From Dendrolimus kikuchii (lineage: Eukaryota > Arthropoda > Insecta > Lepidoptera > Lasiocampidae), in NCBI GenBank assembly GCA_019925095.2, contig CM034389.1, forward strand, positions 17,347,435-17,411,434: DNA of 64,000 bases. Reading direction: 5' to 3'. Positions 1 through 14,300 of the stretch are shown piece after piece; positions within the stretch are counted from its first letter, which is position 1; the number at the start of each line of letters is the position of its first letter. A program made the translations under genes and the position numbers. The notes beneath the pieces were generated by a model that saw only the letters and a program-made list of their open reading frames with translations, searched no databases and had not been told where the DNA came from.

Positions 1-2149
1 AAGTGAATATATTTAAAACTACTAGAGAGTTTAATATTTTCCAGTAAGTTGTTGTATATGGTCAGACCTATAAGATACCTTAGAAATCAAACACACTATA
101 CAATGGTCAGGACAGTGGTGCATTCCTATGTCTGTTCCTTTATTTGTATGTATTTATATGAGATACTTTACTTGTATTATAAATTAATAAGAAAATAATA
201 TAGGTTGTTAGTTATTTGATTGTACCATATTATCAAATAAGTAATTAATATTATATTAATCGTTTTCTAATAATCGGTCAGTTTCTAATTAATTAGTGAT
301 ATTTTTAAATAAAACAGGTGCACATTTTAGACGAATTTCGACTCCAACACAAAATATACATCTATCATCATCTATCAGTTAAATAAGTAATTAATATTAC
401 TGGTTTTATTACATGGATGAAATTTATAGACAGTAATAGTAATAAAATACACAAGTTCTAAAAGGAAGTAGCGGCGTCTGATGAAATCTTGATATGGACG
501 AACAGGATGAATTTAAACACGTTCGCAAAACTACTTACATCAGGATTTTCACTCTTATTTCTCCAATATTATGTACTGGAAGCTATGTACTCTAATAACA
601 TTACATTGTCAACTTTAGGTAGGTTTTGCGAATCAGCTTTTACAAAGTTGACACTCGTATGCGAAGATCCGGCCATGTTGACAAAGAAAATATTTCATAT
701 ATTTTCAATAATAAAACACTTCACTTTTTTGTCGCATGATTCCAAAATGATTTTCTAAGGACGAAATGAATTGTAATTACTAATATTAGCATTCTGAAAT
801 GTCGCATTAACCGCTGATCTGAATCCGATATACCCAATGTTGCCAGGTTGCTAATAGTGAAATCACTAAAATTTTGAACTTTTGTAGATAGACACACGTG
901 TGTATATGAAACTAACTCCCAATGCATTGACTGAAAAAAGGCTTTATCGAACGTCGCAATGATTTTTGAAGTTAAAAACTTCTGTGGGCACTTTTGGGGT
1001 GGGGAAAATGCACTGAATTCCCGTGACCGTCACTCTGAGATACTAAGTTTTTACCTCTGAAGTGCCGTCCCAACATCTGAGAGATTTTTAAGTCTTACTA
1101 ACGACACCTCCTCCTCCCCTCAATTTAAACTGACAATAAAACCTTTTTATTCTAGCTGTATTGACAACATCATTGGATAATGAATCATGTATAGGCCAGA
1201 GATTAAAAATGATAACCTAAATGTGATACCAAATCAAAGTATTTTAATGGTCGAATGTTTCAATTGCGAAAAGAATACTTTATTACAAATAAAGAAAGTA
1301 ATGTCATTGCGATGTCTAATAGAATAACTGGATTTTTTGCCTGGTAATCAATGAATTACAATATTACTTCGTAATACCGAAGTAAGAAAGAGAGTTGGTC
1401 TGAAACAGAGTGTCGGGGTGAAGGTAAGGAAAGGAATGCTCCGGTGGTTCGGCCATGTAGCAAGAATGCATGATGAAAGAATGACTAAACAAATATACAA
1501 TGCAAAAGTGGATGGATGCAGAAGTCGTGGAAGGCCACGACACACCTTCCATGACCAAATTGATCGTATACTAGCAGAAGGTGATGTCAGGAGCCTTAAG
1601 AACAGACGAGCGTGCATGACAAGAGCTATGAATGTCAAAGAAGCGAGTGAGGTGTATAAGAATAAGCCTGAATTGCGCTCTGTTGTTCGTGCCTACCTCG
1701 CAAGGGAACTGGCGTGAAGCTATGTATGTATGTAATCAATGAATGGTATCAAATTATAGCTGTATATTTTTCAATATAAGCTCTGTAAGATTGATTTTTC
1801 ACGAAAGGTCACTTTAAATAATTTACCGATAACTTTAGAAAATAATAATAGTTGAACACGAAAAATTATAAACATAGCGACAAAATTGCTAAGCTGGCCA
1901 CACTAAAATGATCACGATATGTCATAATGAATAATGACAGTAATATTTAAATAGTAGCACAGATTATTATGATTAGTAGGTTTTATTTTCGTTTTATAGG
2001 CAAAGGAATTAATGTAAAGTTGTCCCCAATGACGTCATCAGAGAATTTTTTTAAATATCGAATTAAAAAAAACTAACTCTTAAAACACAAAAATATTCAA
2101 ATTAGTATCTTAAAATACCCTATTTTACGTAATAAAAATATAAAATCAC
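1..2149. other. ADAMTS intron left of exon 10
   Basis: AT-rich sequence with no exon I could support on either strand. Only the non-LTR fragment at 1357-1731 stands out. The remaining exons of the metalloprotease must lie further left. Confidence 0.5.
1357..1731 (+). mobile_element. 5'-truncated non-LTR retrotransposon 3' end, with target-site duplication
   Basis: The reading frame at 1418-1717 (99 codons to a stop) contains RWFGHVARM and GRPRHTFHDQID. This is the C-terminal tail typical of reverse-transcriptase ORFs of a widespread insect non-LTR family. The stop is followed by a (TATG)n tail. The 13-base sequence GTAATCAATGAAT occurs at 1344-1356 and again at 1732-1744, flanking the insert exactly. 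The copy is therefore a dead-on-arrival product of target-primed reverse transcription. Shorter copies of the same end lie near 46.3 and 52.0 kb. Confidence 0.85.
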
Positions 2150-2357
2150 AGAGCACAACATCATAGGCGGCGCCTTGGCAGCCGCTGGGCGCCTGGCAGG
2201 TGCGCCGGCGCTCGCGGAAGCCGCGACTGCGCAGCGAACAACCCGAGCTGCAGGAACCGACGCTCCACGGGGACCAGGCTACAGCCCCGGGGGCCTCAGG
2301 GAGCACGGGCCCAGGAGCCCCACCTCCCGAAGACACGCACTCCCCACCTTGACACCA
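2150..2357 (-). CDS. ADAMTS exon 10: Cys-rich end and thrombospondin type-1 repeat
   Basis: It starts WCQGGECV, completing the Cys-rich motif from exon 9. A Gly/Pro/Ala-rich linker follows, then a thrombospondin repeat: AWSPWSVGSCSSGCSLRSRG, then RRRTC and GCQGAAYDVVLC. The WSPWS core is the usual C-mannosylation and stacking motif. The repeat has an extended loop (SLRSRGFRE) before the Arg layer. The donor was placed at GTGATT (2149). GTAAAA about 18 bases on is an alternative, so the 3' border is less sure than the rest. Confidence 0.87.
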
Positions 2358-5300
2358 CTGACATACCAACATTCCTTAATAACACAGCTGTGTAATTTCA
2401 TTATTTTTACTATGCCAAAACATGCTAAACTCTTAATAAGCTAAAACAATAATTTTGAACTGGCGTATCGTTGAAGTTCGTTTTCATATGTTTTTGGTCT
2501 GGCAGTAGTCAATTATAGACTTTTAGACAAGGTTGCAAGTAAAACATTCACTCATTGCAGCAAAAAAAAATAGTACATACGTCATGTCTTTATTATAACT
2601 AATAGGTTGGGGAAAAAGTTTTTTCGCATATAGTATGTATGAACTTGTAATAAGATCTCTTTGGCTATACCATTTGTATCTGGCTGGTTTTGGTATCATT
2701 AAAAAGTTTTAATTTTAACGAAGACAATTCCAAATTCAAATTAGGAAAATGTGTGATTTTCATTTGTTTTTTTTATTATTAAAATGACTGAATCTAATGA
2801 AGAAATTCGATACATTTTAAAATTTTACTACAAAAAAGGTAAAAATGCAACACAAGCCGCGAAAAAAAAATTGTGATGTTTATGGACCTAATGCAGTATC
2901 TGTGAGAGTAGCGCAAATTTGGTTTCAGTGTTTTCAATCCGGAAATTTTGATATCCAAGATGCACGTCGCTCTGGTCCCCTGTTACAGACAAAATTGATG
3001 CCATTCTTGAAAAAGTGGAGCAAGATCGGCATATTAGTAGTTACGATGTAGCTAGAGAACTGGGAATTGACCACAAAACGGTTTTGGCGCATTTCTAAAA
3101 AGCTGGGTACACAAAAAAGCTCAATATTTGGGTGCCTCATGAGCTCACTGAAAGAAACCTAATGAACCGTGTACTCATTTCTGATTCTTTATTATGACGT
3201 AATGAAACCGAACCATTTTTGAAGAAGCTGATAACTGGTGATGAAAAGTGGACCACGTAGGACAAGAACGTGCGAAAAAGATCGTGGTCAAAGGCCGGTC
3301 AGGCTTCTCAGACTGTGGCGAAACCCGGGTTAACTCGCAACAAGGTGATGCTGTGTGTATGGTGGGATTGGAAGGACATTATTCATTATGAGCTGTTACC
3401 GCCAGGCAGGACCATTGATTCTGAACTGTACTGCGAACAACTGATGAGATTAAAGCAAAAAGTTGAGAGAAAGCGGCCGGAATTAATTAACAGAAGGGGT
3501 GTGGTTTTTCAGCTTGATAACACTAGACCTCACACATCTTTAGCCACTCAGCAAAAATTACGAGAGTTTGGCTGGGAGGTGTTAATGCATCCGCCGTATA
3601 GTCATGACCTTGCACCTTCAGATTTTCACCTGTTTCGGTCTCTGCAGAATTCCTTAGGCAGTGTCAGGTTAACATCACGAGAGGACTGCCAAAACACTTG
3701 TCGCAGTTTTTTGATCAGAAGCCCCAAAACTTTTATAGCAATGGGATCACGTCCCTACCTACAAGATGGCAAAAAGTTATCCAACAAAATGGCACCTACA
3801 TACTTTAGTCAAATGTAAATAAACTTTATAAAAAAACCTTTTGAATTTTTATATTAAATGCGAAGAACCTTTTTCCCCGACCTAATATAATAATATTTTC
3901 CTTTACTTTTATCGTGTCTCTGTCTTATTGAATATGCACTGTTTGCTACAACTCCATTAATTCTTCAAAAGTCATTATGTAACATACTTCTGTATAAAAC
4001 TTATAAAAAAAAGGACTTGAGATATAAATAGAATAAGAAATATAAAGAAAAACATTTTTTAGCTAGACGTGTTGCTGGGGAGTTTCTTGCCGCTTCTTCT
4101 CCTTAACAACAATAACACATTGCGAAGCGGTGTACTTAGACTAGGAAGTAAAATTAAATTTTAACCAATACGTATGGCCTTCAAAAAGTGTTCTCCAGAG
4201 GAACTTATTTTGAATAAAAACTTTTGAATTTGACTCATTTAAAAAGGAACAAGTGGTGACACGAATATCGGTTATTGCTAATTTTAAATAAATATTAGTG
4301 TAAATACCAAATCTTTTCCACAGACTGTGCCCGGGAGCGCAGGCCCTGCGTAGTAGAAGCCGGCGCGGTGCGGAGACCGGCACACCAGCTGCGAGCACAA
4401 TTCTGCTGCCGGCTCACTTGGCGAAGCAGCGGCATCTACGTCGCGCAGTAATATCTGCGGACCGCGAACAAACAGAAATTACATGCTCAAAAACGTAATT
4501 TGGAACAAATACTATTGATGCACTTGACTTACTTACGTACTTTTATGCTTCTTCGATGTTTACATACTTAAATAATCATGGAAGAATTAGATGTTATTCT
4601 TCTCTCACGGTTATAATAAAATAATTCGGTAATTTCGTTTAAAGTCGTGAAAAACGCTGAATTTGTAATCTACTTTTTTTTCTTAAAAACCTCAAATTAT
4701 CAGTACTTAAGTCAAAAATGAAATTCCCTGGTACGTGGTGTTACGGCGTAGCCACAGTGCATTGGAGTCCGGCACGGGATGTTCACGTATATAAAACGAA
4801 GTGATGTATTATATAAAACAGGTAAATTACTTTCAAGGACAATTTAGTAATCATTCGTCATGTAGAAGGAAAGGTTATACTTGTTCTATTTCATTATCAT
4901 TTGCACATTACTATGTGTAAATATAAATTTGACTAGAAAAATGATCTTAATTTAAGAGATGTTTTGCATTTAAATATATAACTAGGGGAAACTTACCTCG
5001 CATTGCTTCTTTGCATTCCAAATAGTGCCAGGCGCTCCGCCGAAGCGTTCGTGTCGCAGCTCATTAGGCGCGTCAAGGTCATCGCCACCGTCCAACAAAC
5101 AAGTAGCCCATCTATGATTTAAAACGATCACACACGTTCATCTCTGGAAAACTTCGCAAACCAGTGTTTTTGGTAACAGTTAAGCAATGTTTATAATTCG
5201 TGAGAGGAAAGCTGCACATACAGGTGACGGAGCTGTGAAACTCACTAATCTTCCTTAGATAAGCGTCGAAAGTTAATTTTGCCTTTCTCTAAAAAAAGCA

Positions 5301-8300
5301 ACCTGTATATTATACATCATCGAGAGATTTAAGGGTTGATAATTTACTATATGACAAGTGAATTAATATTGCGCCTGAATTTACATTCTTATCAATTTCC
5401 ATAATAATCATGCCTCAATTATTCTTAATAGAAATTATAAGCAAAAGCAAGCATTTAAAACATTGGCTGCAATTTTGCTAATTATCCACAGGTCTACTAA
5501 CAAACACCACCGTGAAAGTCTTATGGATTCGTCCTATAAGTTTGCTTTGCAAGTTATAAGTGATAGTAGATCTTAAGCTTTATTCGAAAAAATACTTACT
5601 GTAATTCGGAAACTACTTTTGCACTACAACTGGACCAGGAAGCCTCTCCATTAGTCCCCCTTGAAGGAGACATTATGTATCCGTCGCGTGCGCACGTATT
5701 TCCAGACCCGTCGTGATGCATTCCTAAGCTACAATTATTAACATAGTAAAATTGATTTTAAAAGTATTATTGAGAGAAATTCTTAAACTTTTTCTGCTTC
5801 TCCTGATCTCGAATTTATGCATATTTATGCTGTGTCATATTTGTACACAATACAAGAAACTCATATAGATTAAAACCCTTTTGCTGGCTGTGCACTTTGT
5901 AATTACCGTTATCTTCCTGCAAAACACAAAATGACTGTACTATAGAGTTCTATACCGTTATTAACAGGTCATTGAATAAGCCCGCATTTACCCACAGTGC
6001 TTAGTGAGTTCATATTCATTATACATAATTACTAACTAGTAACAAATATTATTGTAAGTAAACTATTACCATATAACAAAGTATGTTAATTTTAAAATAT
6101 TGCTGGATCCTAAATTTCAATTTCCTCATAAAGCTATCATCAGTTCTCAGAAATGTTAAAAGTATTGACAGAATAAAACAGGAAATCCATTCTAACGTTG
6201 AGTAGATGTTTAATTACAAAAGCGTCTGAGTCGAGTATACCACGTAGCAAGCCATTAAAGCCTTATTTACACATGCTGTAAAATAACACATGAAACATGC
6301 ACAGAAACTGGAGGGTACAGGGCCGGATCTAGGGGGGGAAGTAGAAAACCGGGGCCCATGCCCCAGACGGCCAATTCAGAGGGCGGCAAATTCAGACTGA
6401 GACGTCCAATACTTTGCATAGATAATAATTTACTTGTCGCGGGGGGCGTAGGCACAAGTTAAAAATCACAGACGCACGCGTGTCAATCAAATTGAGGTCA
6501 AATTTAATGATAGTCAAATTGAGGTAAAAATATAGGCGAGCGGGTGCGGCATTTTTCAGTTTTTTCCCCCTCAAAAACTTCAAGATTTGGGGCTGGGAGG
6601 GTATCACCACATGAAGTAACAACTACCACAGCATCTTGTGGAAGCAAATTAGCTATAATGATGACGGTTGTACGGTCTGTTATCAATGTTCGTCTTCGAA
6701 GGTTTATGGCCTATGCCTAATTTTCTATTTTAGTCCAATAACTCAATCAATTTTCAGTAGATAATACACTAAAAATGAAAATACAATTTAAAACGTGTCA
6801 TCTTTGTAAGAACAATTTTAACTACTGTGACACTTGCGAATTTCAGTACCTTGCTTTAGATTCGAGTGAATTCACTTTACTATTGATTAAAATACATAAA
6901 CTCCGTAGAAGTAATTTCAATTTTCTACCAATGGGTAAAGAAAAAGATTGCATATTTTTAGACGGCACCAGGAGTCTTTTTTCTCTTGCCTTTGGTTATA
7001 GGGTAAACTATACCAGGATCTGTTGCCTATATCTATCTACCTGTACTAGTTGGGCTGACGGAAATGGCAGCAAGCCAAACACCCCACTAAGGATTGTCAT
7101 GCTGTCAATTTATTCAAAATATTAAGACATCTTAATATTTTTTACCATTTTTTTAAATTAATATAATTTTCAATTAACTTACATATACACAACAAATAAT
7201 CCAAGACAATTAAAGAAAACTACTTATTTGTATTGTATTCTACTCATAGTCCCTCAAGACTATAAGTAGAATACTGAGCCTAGATCACCGTCTTCTATGG
7301 GTAAGGTGCCTTCTTATCACCTGAAGAGTCAATGAGTCGTTTTGATAAATTTTGGTAGAGGCTCATGGTCTCAGGACACCACGGTCCAAGAGTCTCGACA
7401 GCAAACGGCACAAACATATAACTCTCACTCAGGGTTATATATTTGTGCCGCTTAAGTGATTCAGCTGTTTCCGCCGCCGAACCGGCTGACCTAGACGTGT
7501 TTGGTAAATGGGATGCCCCCAACGCAGGTTGCATCCCACACCAAAAGCTTGCCACGCTGCCAGGGAATTAGAGTCATAAATAATAACAGCCCTAAACGTC
7601 ACACTTGCTAAGCTCGGACCTCCCCTTATAGGGGGAACGGATAGTGCACCCGCCAGTCGTCTCTAAGTGGGCTTGGCAAGTTTGACATATCCGTTATCTC
7701 GATGTGCAGATTGCATCACGATGTTTTCCTTCATCGTTAGCATGTGGAAATTGTAACAATATACACATGAGGTCAGAAAACTGACTAAGTAGTGCATGAT
7801 TTCCGGCTAGCTAAGCTACCACGGGTTTGATCTTATAGTCGTACAATAATGTTGTTATTATTAATTTATAGCTACAAAATAAAAACAATATTAATATTTA
7901 TTATTGTTTTAAACAAATCAAGAGAGCGCTGATCATTGAGGGGAGTGCCAACAATGGTTTACCTTAACAAAACCCGAATAATTTTCAATTATTTAAAAAA
8001 TATTTTTTAGATCATTTCTTCCGTGACCATCATATTTAAAATGCAAAGTCAGACAAAGTATTTCTTTTAATTAGTTGAATTGAAACTTTTTTGGCTGATT
8101 TGTTTTAAAAAAATATTTAAGTAATATAAGATTTATTTAAATCTAACAGTGTTTCGCCGATATTAAAACGCAAAAAATAAATATTTTTAGGGCCCTCTCT
8201 GGAAATGTAGGATCTAGTATCTTTAGAGTTACATTTTTCTTTCATGACTAAATAGAAGCTAGGCTAAAAGATTATTGTTATAAAGGATAAAGAAGTCTGT

Positions 8301-11300
8301 GATTAATTATTAGGGAACCGACTTGTGTCCGATCTCGTGGGCTAGTATGTAGACGGAGGTGAATCCGGCGGAAGGGTAAGGTCTGCCTAGTAGGTCTGCG
8401 ACTCCGAATTCTGCCACCACGCAAGAGTGGGCTGCCAGGCAAACGCCGCCCACTGGCGCCAAGCCCATGGTCACCCCGTTACGTTGCCCGCCGTCCATGG
8501 AGTAGAAATCCAAACTGAAATTAGAATAATTTGCCGTTTTAAACTCAAATTCAACTTATTCATTTATTTTGTACATGGAAGAGCCATGCTGGAAGCTTGA
8601 ACTACAACTCTTAGGGCCGGCTCGATTGGTGTGATACCACGCTCCCACAGAATATTGGCGTGAAACGGTTAGCCTTGAGCTAATCGTGTTTCGTACGATG
8701 AGTGAGAGTTCTGATATTACACTTCTTCCCCCGTCCCTATTCCATCCTCTCTATCCCATTCCCCCTGTCTGATCCCTCTATCTCATCCGCCAATCCTCTT
8801 CTAGAGGCTGATAACCTGTTGGCATCGTCATCGGTGTTGCAACCGACTATAGGCGACGGTAACTACTTTCCATGAGCTCGGCGCTCTGTCCGTTTGCCAG
8901 CCTCGCAATAAAAAAAAGAAACAGGGAGATAATGGATAGTAAAAGTATTTGGTAGCAGCATGGAATAAGAATACTACTTTTCTATGGTAGAGTATTACAT
9001 GTTTTACCTTCTACACTTAGGTGACTGAAATCATTACATTAAATTATGTACGCATTTAAGAGCTTCGTGTGAAAATTTGGTGTTGTATTTTATTATAATT
9101 TTAATGTCTAATTACATATAATTAAAACTCGTTTAAGTATGTTTTTTAAATTGGTCATAGAAAGTGATTTTAAGAATTAGATCGAGGTTACCTACGCCAA
9201 ATGGTCACAATAATTAACGGTGAATGTCACTGTTTTAATTTATGAAATACACCAGATATGCCCGCGACTTCGTCCACGCTTGTCTTGACATTCCCGCGGG
9301 ATTTCCGGGATAAAAAATATCACACGTTTTATTACATAAAATTTGCTATCGATCAGTGAATAAATCAAATTGGAATTCAATTTTTTTAACATGACTAATT
9401 TAAATCATCCCAAGAAAAATTCCCGAGATAAAAAGTAGTGCAAATGAATCTAAAAACCGCATCGAAATCGGCCCAGCAGTTTTTACGTGAATCTCAAATA
9501 AACAGACAAGAAATTAAAAAAATATATGTCGTATTCTCATCGTTTATATAGTCCATTCCAGTTTTTTTTAATAGCTTCAATATACAGACACGGCATATTT
9601 AGAATTTTATAATATTATAGATAGATTTATAATACCTGCCAAAGAATAGATCTTTTTTTTTTTTTATTACAGTTCAGCAGACAGGCAGACGGCCCACTTG
9701 ATGGAAAGCGGTTACCATCGCCTATGGACAATTGCAACAGCAAAGCTGCTACAAATGCGCTGCTGCTCTCTTAAGGGAAACTGGAACCTGGTCACTAATG
9801 CCGGAACACAACTCAAGGTTATTATGGCGACATACTTTAGACCAGGGGTGGTAGCCATCCAGTCGAGCAAATGCCCTACCACCTGGCAATCTTGTAATAA
9901 TTTAAAAAATATAATATACGGTAGAATAAATTTTATTCATTGCCCTCCCTCTTTAGAACAGTTGCATCTACACTGATGACTAGCCAGCTAAACTTTACTA
10001 TATTTCGCCGTGGCGCAATAAATTGTTTTTCAAATTATTTTTATCTGAACCTCGCACAACGATTAGATTCTCCTGTTTCTGTAGGAACTACGGAATAAGA
10101 AGCATATAAAAATACTCTTCATTCTGTTCTATCTCTATAATCTGGTTGGGGGTGAAGCGTCCACTTCGTACCTCCATTTTTTATTTTTTTCTCACTTTTA
10201 CTTCTAGTGTCTAGCTCATAATGACTCGAAGAGCCAAATGATAAAAGATAAAAATTTATAAAACATACCCAGATAATAGCAATGCCATATCCCAGTGTTG
10301 TGGGTCATCGTCATCTTCCACGTTAAGAGAACGCTGGTACGCACAGAACGAGTCGAGAAGACGGCCACGTTCAGCGTGGGCGGACAACGCTGATGGCTGG
10401 GCCCGGAGCAACGTCAAACGTACTAAGGACAGCTGGATATGAGTGCCCAAGGACGGATGCTGATACAACGCTTGAACCTGTAACAGAATAGAGTTTATAA
10501 AAATGTAGTCCTTTATGAAAATATTCACTGCAAAATCCAGTAGTGACACGTTACGAAGCGTTGTATACATATAAAAAAATAGACTCCTTTAACGATCGAT
10601 AACATTCAAAAAAGTTCTCAGTGAAACTGAATTTCAATGACAAATTGTAGCAACTGAATAAGTTATATTTCACTAAAGTTGTTAAGATTTTCTACACAAG
10701 TACCAAACATTTGCAAAACGTAATCAATATCCTAGAACTATTGTTAATTATAGTCAAAAATAAAATTCTACACACAAGACATCGCTTTTTAAGTTTCCGC
10801 CAAAATCTCAAGAATATGTAAAAATTCATTAAAATTTAAAATCACGTATTGGGCGTAACTAATCAACATTGCCATACAGCGTAGCAATACAGCCAGCGTT
10901 CTTTCTGTTCTCGATTCACAATAGTTATATTAATTTATACGAACTGAACGAAATATGTTTTAACGAACATAGTTTATATTAATTTATTTATAACTTAGTT
11001 TATTTTTAATATTTAATTGTATTTTTTTAAGTTACTTTGGTACAGAAGAATAATCAGTTTAACAGTTATCATAAAAAGGGTCTTTGAAATGGAAACGGGC
11101 AGGACATATGAATGTTCATTGGAAAATACTTAAATATAACATCTTGGATCCATATCCGTATGAAAACCCGGATGGTACCTCAGAATGGCCCCAGAATTTC
11201 TGAGAATAAAAGTATACATATACAGTTATAGTACATTCATCACAATTTGTTCGTGAATGCTGTACGTAGCTTAATAGTGATTAAGTTAAAATTGTTTCTA

Positions 11301-14300
11301 AAGCAAGAATAGAACAGAAGCAGAATTTATTAATTTAATGAAAAAAGACTGTCTCATGTTCTCCAATAACGACTTCTTTCATATATTATAGCCTTGTATG
11401 TACAGAACACAAAGTTTATTGTTTATTAACGTATTTCTATGGTCGTGGTAGCTTACGGGCCAAAATACCCGCGTTGAATAGTGAAAATTGCATTAAAATC
11501 ATTCCAGTCACTTAGATCTGCTGACAAACAGGCGTATCAACATTATAACACGCTTCTTTTTGCCTCGGGGATAAAATAATAATAATAATAATGAATTAGT
11601 TCCCCGAACATTGCGACGGGCGGACGCCATAGTCCCCATATTCCCAGACCCCTAGTACTACTAGCAGTTCACCCCAATAGCCCGGTACTTTTTCTTCTCA
11701 TTTCCCATAATAGTCCTACACTGGCCGGGGCTTGTCCTTGGGTGCATTATTATATGGTGTAGAGAGGGATAATCGCCGGTCAGTGTCACGCCACATTTAC
11801 ATTAAATTTGTCAAAGGGCCTCTACGTGTTGGCCTTCCCGTGGCCCCACGCAAGCCCTCCATATGTCCGGGACATTTTTATGGCCCGTGGTCTTCAAAGA
11901 CATACATTATAATAATAATTAGTTAAAATAGATATATGCCAAATACTAGCCCCCTTATTTATTTGAATATTTATATGAGATTTTATCAGAAAGCTTATTC
12001 ATACTCGCATTGATAATGCGATTGTTAATAACACTTTTTAATTAGCTTAGACACCTCATATAACTGTTATGAATAAGGTGGTAGAAATTTAGATAAATTT
12101 ACGATAAAAAATGGAAATAAACATTCAAATTCAAAAGTTTTATTAGAAAAACGTTCCACTAAAGAACATTTTTTGAAAGTCATACATATGAGTTAAAATG
12201 TAATTCTATTTCATATGTTACATGTACACCCCTTCGTAAACCGGCAATAAACTGCCCAGCAATACGTCTTACTAAAAATCTTTTTCTTCACATTTATGTC
12301 TCAGACCCTTTATTTAATAAATAAAGAAGTATTCTATAGAATTACTTTTCGCAGAAATAATGGAGTTACAAAGACATATTAAAGAGGAAAGAAAAAATGA
12401 ATATTCAATACTTACACCGTTAATATAAGCAAGTAGCATATCCCTCAAATCAGCTTCGTTATAATTTAGAAAGGGGTAGAAGATTTTATAAGCAGCTTCA
12501 TCCAGGAACAGCGCTAGTTCTATAGTGTAGCTGACGGGTCCAGTTTTTTGGGGTAGTTTAGATCTCGGTTGTCTTTTGATTACGGGTCGGAGGGGGCGCG
12601 CGTCATCACCCGGCGGCGAAGGGGGTGGCGCTCGTCTTATCACATGAGCTGTGCGCCCATTGAGGTTCTCTGCTCGCCCGACACCAGTCGGCAGTGGACG
12701 GACTTCGTACGTCGAGTTCTCCACGACTATTAGGCCATGCTGAAAGTATTAAAGGAATCAAGTATAAACATTGAGCAAGTGTGCGTTAGTCTATTTACAA
12801 TGAAGAGTTTTCTTACTGACAAAGGTCCACTGTTTACGTCAGTCGACTATGGAACGATAAAAGATTTAATTCAAATCACTCCACATCTCAAAAACTATTT
12901 AAATGATCTTTTTGAAAACCAATTTCATTGAATTTTATTTGTAGAATTCTAGCACGTTAATCTTTTCCACAAATTATCACCCTACATTTTATTCAAGTAA
13001 CTACTTATGTATTAAGCATTTATCTAAGTAGCACAATCTATGTCCTACACAAATTAATCGGTGTAAAAGTATGCTACACTTCATGAAAAAATACATAACT
13101 ATATGTACATTTTCTTGAATATTGGTTGTGTTATGGTTAATATACAATCCCATATACCCAAACTAGAGTAAATAGGGGAAAGTAGGTACGTTGAATAATA
13201 ATAATAAGTGTGTTTACTTACTCTTTGTTTAAAATGTCTTAGTATTGTCATGAAAGAAGAATACTATTTGCCATGGTATTTATTTTCAATACTTCTCTTT
13301 GCCGATCCTAGTTGCAGGACGTTTCCTGTTTGTTCTTTGGTTTTCTTTTTTATTTATATATACTTGCACTGCCTATATTTTCAGAATAGCATTCTAATTT
13401 CTTACTTTTGATCATGGTCAGTACGCCGCCATCTACCGACTCACTTTGATAGTCTTCTTTCGTCTATTCTCTCTACGTATCCGAATTAACTTAACATACA
13501 CTTATCAGGCGATTCTTTTATGCTTTAACATTATAATTTACTTTTCTTCTAGAGTCACATATTACCAAAACTTGTACTATAGCAGTTCTCATTTCTGATG
13601 CAGAAATACTTAAATAACTTTATCCTAATGCTATTTGCGAATCTTTGTAATATATCGGCTTAAGTCACAACAAGAGACAACAGACAAATAAAATGAACAA
13701 TGGATAAAATTACCAATGCGTGATCCTTGCAGGCGGAGAATGCTGCCACGGTGCCGGGTCCTGAATGCAGGAAGTGGCAAGAGGCATCCACAGCCGAGAG
13801 GGGCGCCTCTTGGCCCCGTTCCGACCATACTCGGAATTCCGGAGACAACAGACGGCGGTTTGGCACCAATTGTAGGTCGAAATTTCTACCAATGACACGT
13901 TATTACATACACGCACTTACAGAAAACAGATATCTTTTTATATATAAAATTCTTCTGTTCGTGTGTACGTCACTGAACTTCTAAATCCCTGGACCGATTT
14001 TGATGATTTTTTGTTTGTATTCAAATGGGTCCTGGGATGGTTTAAAGTCACTATTGGCCCCGGTAAGTGGCGCTGTAATCGGGTTCTACATTTTCTTTTT
14101 TTAGGGCAGGACATCGTCTACTGGGCCCGCTAGTAATAGTTATAATATGAGAATTTAAATATTATAGGTTTTAGTACAGTTGGTATAAAAATCTGTATCT
14201 TTTAATATTAGTATTTATGAAAAGGAATACGAAACAGACAGTTGAAACCAATATTTGGAGAGATTGAACGCAAGTAAACCTTTAGCAAATGGGTGCTAAA

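Noticed and set aside
6775..7125. 116-codon Cys-containing ORF inside an ADAMTS intron
   Set aside because: No recognised domain, ordinary AT-rich composition and no splice or promoter support. Length is compatible with chance.
9698..9976. 92-codon ORF (and similar ones at 50.8 and 63.5 kb)
   Set aside because: They are chance frames inside the poly-A retroposon family.
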